NCBI GenBank assembly: GCA_019241095.1
Contig: JAFAXJ010000415.1
Coordinates: forward strand, 1-5,287
Direction of reading: 5' to 3'
DNA length: 5,287 nucleotides
Source of the DNA: Verrucomicrobiota bacterium
GTDB lineage: Bacteria; Verrucomicrobiota; Verrucomicrobiia; Chthoniobacterales; JAFAMB01
This document shows, piece by piece, positions 1 to 5,287 of the stretch. Positions within the stretch are counted from its first letter, which is position 1; every line of letters starts with the position of its first letter. Made by a program: the position numbers and the translations under genes. The notes under the pieces were generated by a model. It ran no database searches and was not told the origin of the DNA. It was given only the letters and a program-made list of their open reading frames with translations.

Positions 1-206
1 ACATTTTTGCCGCCAATCAAAATGTCGCCGCTCGTTATGGTTTCCAAGCCGGCAACCATCCGCAAGGTCGTCGACTTACCACAACCGGACGGTCCAAGCA
101 AAGCGACAAATTCCCCGTTCCGAACTTCAAGGTTAACCTGATCGACAGCTGCGGGTTGTCCTCGGTTGTAGACTTTGGTCAGATTACGGAGGGTAAGTTC
201 AGCCAT
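1..206 (-). CDS. Second ABC importer ATPase (MalK/UgpC type), N-terminal fragment cut by window edge
   Basis: This is the nucleotide-binding subunit of a sugar-type ABC importer, acting on the cytoplasmic face of the permease pair. Only the first 68 codons are inside the window; the rest lies beyond position 1. The translation begins [16 protein letters not shown], with the usual aromatic A-loop residue Tyr13, and has a canonical Walker A at residues 38-46 (GPSGCGKST, Lys44), followed by LRMVAGLE and the SGDILIGG turn typical of the MalK family. The ATG at 206-204 overlaps the stop of the upstream ATPase by 8 nt, with an AGGAG at 213-209 just ahead of it. It is clearly different from the upstream ATPase (for example GPSGCGKST against GPAGAGKTT), so it is a paralogous partner and not a duplication artefact. 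Family assignment is firm. The intactness of the rest, the Q-loop, the signature motif and the regulatory domain cannot be judged. Confidence 0.95.
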   Translation of the reverse strand, partial: MAELTLRNLTKVYNRGQPAAVDQVNLEVRNGEFVALLGPSGCGKSTTLRMVAGLETITSGDILIGGKN

Positions 207-213
207 GGCTCCT
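199..213 (-). promoter_or_regulatory. 8-nt gene overlap with embedded Shine-Dalgarno, coupling the two ATPase genes
   Basis: On the minus strand the downstream ATG (206-204) lies inside the last codons of the upstream ATPase, whose TGA is at 201-199. An AGGAG sits at 213-209, only 2 nt before the ATG, and a further AGAGAG purine run lies at 220-215. The AGGAG spacing is shorter than the usual 5-9 nt, so efficient initiation probably depends on ribosomes terminating at the overlap. Such coupling would favour equal synthesis of the two ATPases, as a 1:1 heterodimer would need. The overlap is seen directly; the coupling is inferred. Confidence 0.6.
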
Positions 214-1347
214 GCTCTCTAGCATCACTCCTGAGCGCGCGAGGAATTTCCCGTTTACGGGGTTGAAATAGATCACCGATTCGGGTTCAACTTTAAATGC
301 GATTCGTTGATCGACACCGTAAAATTGATGGCTATCTACGATGGTCCGGACCTTGGTGCCATCTACTGCATCGATGGTTAAAACCGACGTCGTACCGAGC
401 GGTTCGAAACTGTAAACCAGGCCATGAAAAACATCTTTTTTTCCGTCCTTGGCAATTTTCACGTCAGCGGGTCGAAAGCCGATTCGAACATTTTCAAGCT
501 GATAGGCGCTAAGCTCTTCTGCAACTTCCGGCGGCACAGCCAACGGCGTGTTCTCACCGAGAATTTGCAGCTGGAATTGAGTCCCACCTTTTACAATTCT
601 CAATTTGGCGTCAACGATGTTGATTTCCGGATCGCCAAATTGTTTTGCCACCTCCTCTACCGAAGCTGGTTTGAAATAGACCTCCTTGGGAGTGCCTACT
701 TGCTGGATCTTTCCTTGATTAATCACGACCACGCGATCCCCCAGACTCATCGCTTCGAGGTAATCGTGCGTAACGTAGATTGTCGTAGTCCCAAGCTGGG
801 TGCGCATTTCTTTCAACTCGGCGCGCATTGAATGCCGAAGCTTTGCATCGAGATGGCTCAAGGGTTCGTCGAGCAGAAAAACGTCCGGCTGACGAACCAG
901 AGCACGGCCTAGAGCGGTCCGTTGTCGCTGGCCATTACTTAACGCCTGAATCGGCCGATCCAGCAGATGATCGATTTTCATCAGCCTGGCATATTGCAAA
1001 ACTCGATTTTTCACTTTGTCCTCGGCCATTCGAGACTTCGGGCTGCGCAAGGGGAACGCCATGTTGTCGAACACGTTCAGTTGCGGATACAACGCATAGC
1101 TCTCAAACACCATTGCGACATTGCGATCGGCAGGTTCCAAGTCATCGACAATCCGCCCACCGATACGGACGCTGCCGCGAGTAGGCGCAATGATGCCCGC
1201 AATCAAGCTCAAAATCGTTGTTTTTCCTGCTCCGGCGGGACCAAACACGGTGATGAATTCCTTGTCGTTGATCTCCAAAGAAAGATCTTCGACGCCTCTG
1301 CGTTTGCCATACCATTTCGTGAGTCCCTGAATTTGAACACTGGCCAT
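199..1347 (-). CDS. ABC sugar importer ATP-binding protein (MalK/UgpC type) with variant Q-loop
   Basis: This 382-residue protein has the length and layout of a MalK-type ATPase, which hydrolyses ATP to drive CUT1 sugar importers. The nucleotide-binding domain fills about residues 1-235. It shows A-loop Tyr13, Walker A at 36-44 (GPAGAGKTT, Lys42), signature LSNGQ at 136-140, Walker B at 155-162 with catalytic Glu161, D-loop SHLDA from 164, and switch His194 in VTHD. The C-terminal part (about 240-375) is the TOBE/OB-fold regulatory region, recognisable by IGFRPADV at 289-296. The Q-loop reads [10 protein letters not shown], so residue 82 is Glu where Gln is standard. The D-loop has His instead of the more common Asn. 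The start is supported by AAAGGG at 1360-1355, 7 nt before the ATG and inside the end of the preceding permease gene. It follows that permease by 4 nt and overlaps a second ATPase gene by 8 nt. Family assignment is certain; the substrate is unknown. Confidence 0.97.
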   Translation of the reverse strand: MASVQIQGLTKWYGKRRGVEDLSLEINDKEFITVFGPAGAGKTTILSLIAGIIAPTRGSVRIGGRIVDDLEPADRNVAMVFESYALYPQLNVFDNMAFPLRSPKSRMAEDKVKNRVLQYARLMKIDHLLDRPIQALSNGQRQRTALGRALVRQPDVFLLDEPLSHLDAKLRHSMRAELKEMRTQLGTTTIYVTHDYLEAMSLGDRVVVINQGKIQQVGTPKEVYFKPASVEEVAKQFGDPEINIVDAKLRIVKGGTQFQLQILGENTPLAVPPEVAEELSAYQLENVRIGFRPADVKIAKDGKKDVFHGLVYSFEPLGTTSVLTIDAVDGTKVRTIVDSHQFYGVDQRIAFKVEPESVIYFNPVNGKFLARSGVMLESRSHG

Positions 1348-1351
1348 ACCT

Positions 1352-2185
1352 TCACCCTTTCACGGCGCCAAACGATAAACCACGAACCAGATGTTTTTGA
1401 ATCAGGAGAGCCAGAATCACCTCCGGCAGCGCCGAGATGGTCGCGGCTGCGGCAACCTGCCCGTAATGAACGGTGTCGGAAGCCAAGAACCGGAGGGCCA
1501 CAACTGTCGAGGTCTGTGCGTTCGAAGCGGAGAGCAGGAGAGGAAAAGTGAAGGAATTCCAGGCGAATATGAAACAAAGCAGTCCGGCAGCAACCAAGCC
1601 GGGTCTGACCAAAGGCAGCAATAATCGAAGAAAAACTTGCCACCAACTATACCCGTCAAGCTGGGCTGCTGCCTCGATGTCTGGCGAAATATCCTCAAAA
1701 AATCCCCGCAGAATCCAGATCAGGAGCGGTAGAGTGATCAATTGGTAGACCCAGATCAATCCCAAATAGGTGTCGTAAAGACCAATTTTCTGATAGATCA
1801 GAAAAAGCGGCAAAATAACGAGGATTTCAGGCGCGAAACGAAAGGACAGGATAGTGAATGCAATATCTTCTTTAAGCTTAAATTGAAACCGCGCCAATGC
1901 GTAAGCTGCCGGTACGCCGACTACCAATGAAACCACTACCGCTAAAACGCTTACACAAAGATTGTTGAAGAAAAATCTCGAGTAATCAGAGCGAAGAAAA
2001 ACCGCATCGTAATTTTCCAGTGTTGGCGAGAAGATGAATGTGGTGCTGAACATCTGATTGTCTGGTTTCAGAGACATGATGACCATCCAGACAAGCGGGA
2101 ACAACGCGAACAGTGCATATACCAGGAGAAGAAACGTTTTAGAACCCTGTCCTAACAACTGAAAAAACGAGCTGCCAGTTTTCAT
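1352..2185 (-). CDS. ABC sugar importer permease, MalG/UgpE type
   Basis: This is one of the two inner-membrane subunits that form the translocation channel of a CUT1 carbohydrate importer. The 277-residue product has about six hydrophobic segments (roughly 17-38, 73-97, 109-131, 139-160, 197-219 and 245-264), as expected for MalG-type permeases. The coupling helix that docks on the ATPase is the EAA motif at about 171-191: EAAAQLDG followed by the LP pair at 190-191. The C-terminus RGLSFGAVKG matches the family's usual GLTxGAVKG ending, so the protein is complete. Its ATG lies 3 nt after the stop of the other permease gene, with a GGAG about 12 nt upstream inside that gene, and the ATPase gene follows after 4 nt. 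The two permeases should pair as a heterodimer. The transported substrate cannot be told from this subunit. Confidence 0.96.
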   Translation of the reverse strand: MKTGSSFFQLLGQGSKTFLLLVYALFALFPLVWMVIMSLKPDNQMFSTTFIFSPTLENYDAVFLRSDYSRFFFNNLCVSVLAVVVSLVVGVPAAYALARFQFKLKEDIAFTILSFRFAPEILVILPLFLIYQKIGLYDTYLGLIWVYQLITLPLLIWILRGFFEDISPDIEAAAQLDGYSWWQVFLRLLLPLVRPGLVAAGLLCFIFAWNSFTFPLLLSASNAQTSTVVALRFLASDTVHYGQVAAAATISALPEVILALLIQKHLVRGLSFGAVKG

Positions 2186-2188
2186 AGG

Positions 2189-3145
2189 CTATGCCACTCC
2201 GGCTGCGCGTGCTTGTGCTTTGCGCCAGAACCCGATCAGAATGAAACTGATGAGGTACACAGCCGCCCACAAAAACAACATGATAGGAATCGCTTCGGCC
2301 ACATCATAAAAAGGGAAACCGCGATTGTAGGCTAACAAAGATAAACTCATCGTAGTATCCCCCGGCCCTCCCTCGGTTAGGGCAAAGATGATGCTGAATT
2401 CCTGGAGCGACAGCATTAATCGAAAAACAAGCGTGATCAGCAAGACGGGCGCAAGCATCGGCAAGGTCAGATTCCTGAAAACAAACCAGGGTGAGCCACC
2501 GTCGATGAGCGCCGCCTCATAGGGCGACTTTGGCAATGAACGCAAGCCGGCTAGAACCAGTATGATCACAAAGGGCGTGTAAACCCAGGCATCCACCAGG
2601 ATAAGCGAGAACATTGCTGTGTCAGGCGCCGCGCCCCATTTAAAATCGCCGAGCCCAATCAAACGCATCGGACCTGCAAGAATCCCTACTGACGGGTTCG
2701 TCATCAGTTTCCATATCAATGTTCCGATGACCGGGGCAATCATCAGGGGGAAGATCAGAACGATTCGAAGAAATCTCGACAACGGGTTGTCTTCATTCAG
2801 CAGAAGGGCAATCCCAATGCCGACCAACATCTCCACGGTAGTGCAGATGACAGCATACTCCAAAGTCACAGTCAAAGAATGCCAGAAATCAGGGTTCTGG
2901 AACATTGACGTGTAATTGTCAAAGCCGATCAACGTATAGGACGAGCTCCTTAGCGTGAAGTCGGTAAAGGAAAGATAGATTGCGGAGAAAAATGGGATCA
3001 GAATGCCGACAGTCAGTAACAATGCAGGCGCCAATATCAGATAGGGACGGATCGCGCGCCGTTTCGCAAACTTCGCTGCCGGTTTAGAAAGTTCTGTTTT
3101 CGGCGGGGACGCTGGGTGTTCGGACAGGGAGACTAACTTGCTCAT
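2189..3145 (-). CDS. ABC sugar importer permease, MalF/UgpA type
   Basis: This is the second channel-forming inner-membrane subunit of the importer. It has 318 residues: a charged cytoplasmic N-terminus of about 33 residues, then hydrophobic segments at roughly 34-60, 95-117, 126-146, 176-200, 232-256 and 286-306. The EAA coupling loop is at about 210-229 (EAALIDGG, then LP at 228-229). Residues 256-269 (LTEGGPGDTTMSLS) form the periplasmic loop signature common in MalF/UgpA/LacF relatives. The short N-terminus and lack of a large periplasmic insert make it UgpA-like rather than enterobacterial MalF-like. The assigned ATG is preceded immediately by TAAGG, a purine run that is too close for an ideal ribosome-binding site. 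No better in-frame start is seen close upstream. It lies 72 nt after the binding-protein gene, beyond a strong hairpin, and 3 nt before the partner permease gene. Confidence 0.96.
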   Translation of the reverse strand: MSKLVSLSEHPASPPKTELSKPAAKFAKRRAIRPYLILAPALLLTVGILIPFFSAIYLSFTDFTLRSSSYTLIGFDNYTSMFQNPDFWHSLTVTLEYAVICTTVEMLVGIGIALLLNEDNPLSRFLRIVLIFPLMIAPVIGTLIWKLMTNPSVGILAGPMRLIGLGDFKWGAAPDTAMFSLILVDAWVYTPFVIILVLAGLRSLPKSPYEAALIDGGSPWFVFRNLTLPMLAPVLLITLVFRLMLSLQEFSIIFALTEGGPGDTTMSLSLLAYNRGFPFYDVAEAIPIMLFLWAAVYLISFILIGFWRKAQARAAGVA

Positions 3146-3180
3146 CCTTACGGATCGGGTGATGGCTTTGATAATAACAG

Positions 3181-3205
3181 GCTGGGCGAGTCTGTCTCGC
3201 CCAGC
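3181..3205 (-). terminator. Perfect 10-bp intercistronic hairpin: attenuator or mRNA 3'-end stabiliser
   Basis: The arms 3181-3190 (GCTGGGCGAG) and 3196-3205 (CTCGCCCAGC) are exact inverted complements, 8 of 10 pairs being G-C, around a 5-nt loop. In the direction of transcription the stem begins 12 nt after the TAG of the binding-protein gene. It is followed by CTGTTATTATC, which is T-rich but not a clean T-run, so full termination is unlikely. Hairpins between binding-protein and permease genes are known, as in malE-malF, to protect the upstream message and partly end transcription, giving an excess of binding protein. The structure is seen directly; this role is inferred. It could also be a copy of a dispersed palindromic repeat. 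Confidence 0.65.
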
Positions 3206-3217
3206 AATACAAAGGAA

Positions 3218-4630
3218 CTATCTGGAAGTAGTCTTTTTGGTCGGCTCGCTAATCTCCAGTTTGGAAGTATTCCGAGTAATTCTCTTCGCCAGATCTGTCA
3301 TTGCAGACTTCGGGTCCGTACCAGAGAGAACAATCTTTTGAAGAGTTGCGGCCCATTCAGTGGTTGATTCAAAAAAGTAGGGCTGCGGAGTGAATTTGAT
3401 GGACGTATTCCCTATGATCGCATTGAACGTATCTAGATAGCCAGGCATCTTCGCCATGACCGCTTGAAAGTCTTTGTTTTCCCAAATCGATTTCCGTGGT
3501 GGATCTACAACGCTTGCATCGATTGCAGCCCAGGTTCCATGCTCTTTGCCGGTGAAATATTGCGTAAACACCCAAGCCGCCTTCTTGTTCTTTGAAGAGG
3601 AGTTGATTGCTATCTGCCAAATCCACTCGTTCGCACCAACAGGATCTCCCTCTTTCCAGACTGGACCAGGCGCGTAGGCAATATTGCCTGCCTGAGATGA
3701 AGCACCCGGCACGTTCTGGAAATATCCAAGAATGTCGGCATCGTACAACATCGCTGCTTTTCCGGCCCCGAAGTCCGCCCCACACTGATACCAGGTGTAA
3801 TTTGCCCACGCTGGGGGGCCACCATCTTTAACCAACTGCGCCCACTTTTTCGTTACCTCAACAGGTAAGGGCTGATCTAGGGCAGAGACCAGCTTGCCGT
3901 CCTTAATTTCAAAGTCTTTGGCCCCTGCGCCACTGAATGTTGTCATGTACCCAGGATGGATAGTGGCCCAGTTTCGAGTTCCGCGAACCGCCACACCGTA
4001 CGAGCCGGGACCATTCCAGCCCTTCAATTTTTTTGCCAAGTCGTAAAGCTCATCGAATGTCTTCGGAACCTGAATCCCTTTCTCATCGAAGTACTTCTTA
4101 TTATAAGCAAGAATATTGGTCTCAAAGCCAAGTGCTAAGGCCCATTGTTGACCCGTTCCGACAGGAGAGCCAGGCTTGAGATTCCATTTGCCGCCGTTCA
4201 ATACACCTTGAAAAAAGTCTTTGATATCGTAACCGGGATTCGTCATCGCCGGGTCATTTAAATATTGATCCAGCGGCTCCATATAGCCCGAAGTGGCATA
4301 GTCCCAGAGTTGGTAAGTGCCGGTCATAAAAACATCGGGATTACCGTTCTTTGACGCGAGCGCCGTGGTCAGCTTATCAAAGTAGTTTTCCTCCGGCGTC
4401 TCGGTGTACTCAACATCAATACCGGTAAGTTCCTTGAACTCAGGCAACTTTTTGATGATAGCATCAGCGTAGGGGTGTTTATTCAACATGACCACGAGCT
4501 TGACTCCGGACGCTTGCTTCCAATCGAATTGGTTATCTTCGGCCCTTGCGGAGCGCAAGAATCCAGCTGCCAACATTATGGCAGCCGTTGAGGTCGCGAT
4601 AAATATGACTTTGGGGAAACGAATTTTCAT
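3218..4630 (-). CDS. Periplasmic carbohydrate-type solute-binding protein of the ABC importer (family 1)
   Basis: This 470-residue protein should capture the substrate in the periplasm and deliver it to the permease pair. Residues 1-30 are a Sec signal peptide: basic start MKIRFPK, a hydrophobic core to about 23, and a likely signal peptidase I site ARA/ED at 30/31. There is no lipobox Cys, so it should be soluble and periplasmic. The mature part has hallmarks of MalE-like binding proteins: a hinge strand VKLVVML at 43-49, PEFKELTGIDVEY at 63-75, NPDVFM at 97-102, NKKYFDEKGI near 177-186 with VPKTFDEL after it, GKAAMLYDAD at 290-299, and ANEWIWQIAINS at 333-344. Tryptophans and tyrosines are frequent, as in sugar-stacking sites. 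The C-terminus beyond about 450 is a Lys/Thr-rich tail. The ATG is the only sensible start, because an in-frame TAA lies 7-9 nt upstream (4639-4637); no good Shine-Dalgarno precedes it. The ligand could be a sugar, polyol or glycoside. Confidence 0.95.
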   Translation of the reverse strand: MKIRFPKVIFIATSTAAIMLAAGFLRSARAEDNQFDWKQASGVKLVVMLNKHPYADAIIKKLPEFKELTGIDVEYTETPEENYFDKLTTALASKNGNPDVFMTGTYQLWDYATSGYMEPLDQYLNDPAMTNPGYDIKDFFQGVLNGGKWNLKPGSPVGTGQQWALALGFETNILAYNKKYFDEKGIQVPKTFDELYDLAKKLKGWNGPGSYGVAVRGTRNWATIHPGYMTTFSGAGAKDFEIKDGKLVSALDQPLPVEVTKKWAQLVKDGGPPAWANYTWYQCGADFGAGKAAMLYDADILGYFQNVPGASSQAGNIAYAPGPVWKEGDPVGANEWIWQIAINSSSKNKKAAWVFTQYFTGKEHGTWAAIDASVVDPPRKSIWENKDFQAVMAKMPGYLDTFNAIIGNTSIKFTPQPYFFESTTEWAATLQKIVLSGTDPKSAMTDLAKRITRNTSKLEISEPTKKTTSR

Positions 4631-4718
4631 AACAGGTTAACTGGTTAGCCGCCTGGAGGAGCATCTGCATCCCTCTCTTGCCTTTAAGACTAGCATCTTA
4701 AAAAGACCTGCGATCTCG
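4631..4718 (-). promoter_or_regulatory. Leader and probable promoter region of the transporter operon
   Basis: This is the non-coding stretch directly ahead of the first gene of the operon, and the natural place for its promoter. I could not pick a convincing -35/-10 pair; the AT-rich part around 4683-4705 is the best candidate zone. Just before the ATG lies a partly palindromic 16-mer at 4631-4646 (AACAGGTTAACTGGTT, 12 of 16 positions symmetric, centred on GTTAAC), which might be an operator but may be chance. A purine-rich GAGAGGG occurs at 4677-4671, too far from the binding-protein ATG to serve it as a Shine-Dalgarno. Confidence 0.4.
4683..4702. repeat. Short inverted repeat in the operon leader, possible operator
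   Basis: TTTAAGA (4683-4689) and TCTTAAA (4696-4702) are exact 7-bp inverted complements around the 6-nt spacer CTAGCA. The arms are AT-rich, so a stable RNA hairpin is unlikely; a dimeric regulator site within the promoter zone is more plausible. Repeats this short arise by chance fairly often, and no regulator gene is visible in the window. Confidence 0.3.
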
Positions 4719-4859
4719 CTACATGCCATTGTTCAGCATCAAACCTGGTTCGATGATTGTTTTCGGCTCAAAGAACGCCTTGGTGCGGATTGCCCGAAGG
4801 TGGCCTGAATTGCCCGCTTTGGCAAGCGACCACTTGCTCCACGCGGAATGGACTTCGGC
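4719..4859 (-). pseudogene. Possible decayed 3' end of an FAD-linked oxidase gene
   Basis: The minus strand is open for 46 codons from 4859 down to a TAG at 4721-4719, with an in-frame TGA just upstream at 4862-4860. The last third reads LRAIRTKAFFEPKTIIEPG and then LMLNNGM before the stop. This resembles the closing segment of FAD-linked oxidases of the GlcD/D-lactate dehydrogenase type, where an amphipathic xxAIKxxFDPxxIxNPGKxx precedes the stop. There is no upstream start codon in the frame, and the remainder of such a gene is absent: beyond 4932 lies an oppositely oriented dehydrogenase gene. I infer the tail of a gene truncated by deletion or rearrangement, with further decay. The match is by eye over about 25 residues, so chance similarity remains possible. 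Positions 4863-4931 hold nothing I recognise. Confidence 0.35.
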
Positions 4860-4931
4860 TCATTTTCTACATTGGAATTGCCGTTCCAGCAATCTTGCCC
4901 TTCACCCTCTTATTTCCGATGTTTTCGGTGC

Positions 4932-5287
4932 ATGGAAAAAACATTGTCTGGCAAGAATGCAATTGTTACCGGAGGCAACAAGGGGATTGGACGCGCGATA
5001 TGTTTACGTCTGGCTGAAGCGGGAGCGAATGTGGCTTTTGCTGCTCGCGACCTGCCCTCACTTCAAACGGTCTCGGCTGAACTCCAGCAACTCGGCATAA
5101 CGCCGCTGGCCTGTAAACTGGATTTGCGATCACCTTCTGCGGCACGCGAGTTGGTCGCTATCGTGGTTAAGAAATTCGGCGCCATAGACATTCTGATCAA
5201 TAACGCAGGTGCCACGGTGCGCGGTTCGTTCCTGAATCTTCGAGAAGCAGATTGGCAAGACGGATTCGCTTTGAAGTTTTTTGGGGC
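4932..5287 (+). CDS. Short-chain dehydrogenase/reductase (SDR), N-terminal part cut by window edge
   Basis: This cytoplasmic NAD(P)(H)-dependent oxidoreductase belongs to the classical SDR (FabG-like) family; 118 codons are present and the gene runs off the right edge. The translation begins MEKTLSGKNAIVTGG. The glycine-rich cofactor motif TGGNKGIG is at 13-20. The end of the second strand reads AFAARD (35-40) with Arg39 and no acidic residue at the key place, which favours NADP(H). Asp64 in KLDLRS is the usual adenine-contacting residue, and INNAG is at 89-93. The stretch DGFALKFFG at 110-118 lies in the helix that normally carries the catalytic Asn. The Ser and YxxxK residues lie beyond the window. 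The ATG at 4932 gives the standard short family N-terminus; no clear Shine-Dalgarno precedes it. It is transcribed divergently from the transporter. Sugar or polyol dehydrogenase activity would suit the context but is unproven. Confidence 0.93.
   Translation, partial: MEKTLSGKNAIVTGGNKGIGRAICLRLAEAGANVAFAARDLPSLQTVSAELQQLGITPLACKLDLRSPSAARELVAIVVKKFGAIDILINNAGATVRGSFLNLREADWQDGFALKFFG

Noticed and set aside
424..831. A 135-codon plus-strand open frame
   Set aside because: It is antisense to the ATPase regulatory and nucleotide-binding domains and shows no domain of its own.
967..1551. A 194-codon plus-strand open frame
   Set aside because: It runs antisense across the ATPase and MalG-type permease genes, which have full family motifs. 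Its own translation is basic and low in recognisable pattern, so it is a shadow frame.
3206..3217. Intrinsic terminator that would separate the binding-protein gene from the permease genes as independent units
   Set aside because: The hairpin at 3181-3205 lacks a clean T-run on the transcribed side, and the following genes have no visible promoter of their own, so one operon with partial attenuation is the better reading.
3369..3809. A 146-codon minus-strand open frame inside the binding-protein gene
   Set aside because: It is another frame of a well-supported periplasmic binding protein; the translation lacks any family motif.
4757..5017. Plus-strand open frame of 86 codons with a hydrophobic stretch (FYIGIAVPAILPFTLLF) that could be a membrane segment
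   Set aside because: It continues out of frame into the SDR gene, has no ribosome-binding site and resembles no family I know; the hydrophobicity is probably a chance result of T-rich sequence.
4723..5100. Plus-strand open frame of 125 codons spanning the intergenic region and the start of the SDR
   Set aside because: Its 3' half overlaps the SDR coding frame, which has a canonical cofactor motif, and its 5' half is antisense to the possible oxidase remnant.

Overview
The window looks like a piece of a Gram-negative bacterial chromosome. The solute-binding protein carries a cleavable Sec signal peptide with no lipobox cysteine, so it should be free in a periplasm. Base composition is moderate by eye, genes are tightly packed, and several start codons have weak or badly spaced Shine-Dalgarno sequences. 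That would suit an environmental lineage such as Verrucomicrobia, Acidobacteria or a proteobacterium, but nothing here fixes the taxon.

Almost the whole window (1-4630) is one minus-strand operon for an ABC importer of the carbohydrate-uptake (CUT1, MalEFGK-like) class. In transcription order it encodes a periplasmic solute-binding protein (4630-3218), a MalF/UgpA-type permease (3145-2189), a MalG/UgpE-type permease (2185-1352), a MalK/UgpC-type ATPase (1347-199) and a second, different MalK-type ATPase that starts at 206 and runs off the left edge. The last four genes are separated by 3 nt, 4 nt and an 8-nt overlap, which suggests translational coupling. The only real gap is 72 nt after the binding-protein gene. 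It holds a perfect 10-bp hairpin that probably makes binding-protein mRNA more abundant than mRNA for the membrane parts. Two unlike ATPases imply a heterodimeric motor. The first ATPase has Glu instead of Gln in the Q-loop. The substrate cannot be read from the sequence; a sugar, polyol or glycoside is likely.

The right end (4631-5287) is the divergent side. Positions 4631-4718 are the leader and probable promoter of the transporter operon. Minus-strand positions 4859-4719 read as a 46-codon open stretch whose last part looks like the C-terminus of an FAD-linked oxidase (FFEPKTIIEPG). It has no usable start and an in-frame stop on its upstream side, so it may be the decayed tail of a lost gene. 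From 4932 rightwards on the plus strand is the N-terminal two thirds of the Rossmann core of a short-chain dehydrogenase/reductase, cut by the window edge.

The transporter is a recognisable, ordinary system. I saw no RNA gene, CRISPR array, insertion sequence or clearly new system. The points that deserve checking are the possible oxidase remnant, the hairpin, the unequal ATPase pair and the start region of the binding protein.
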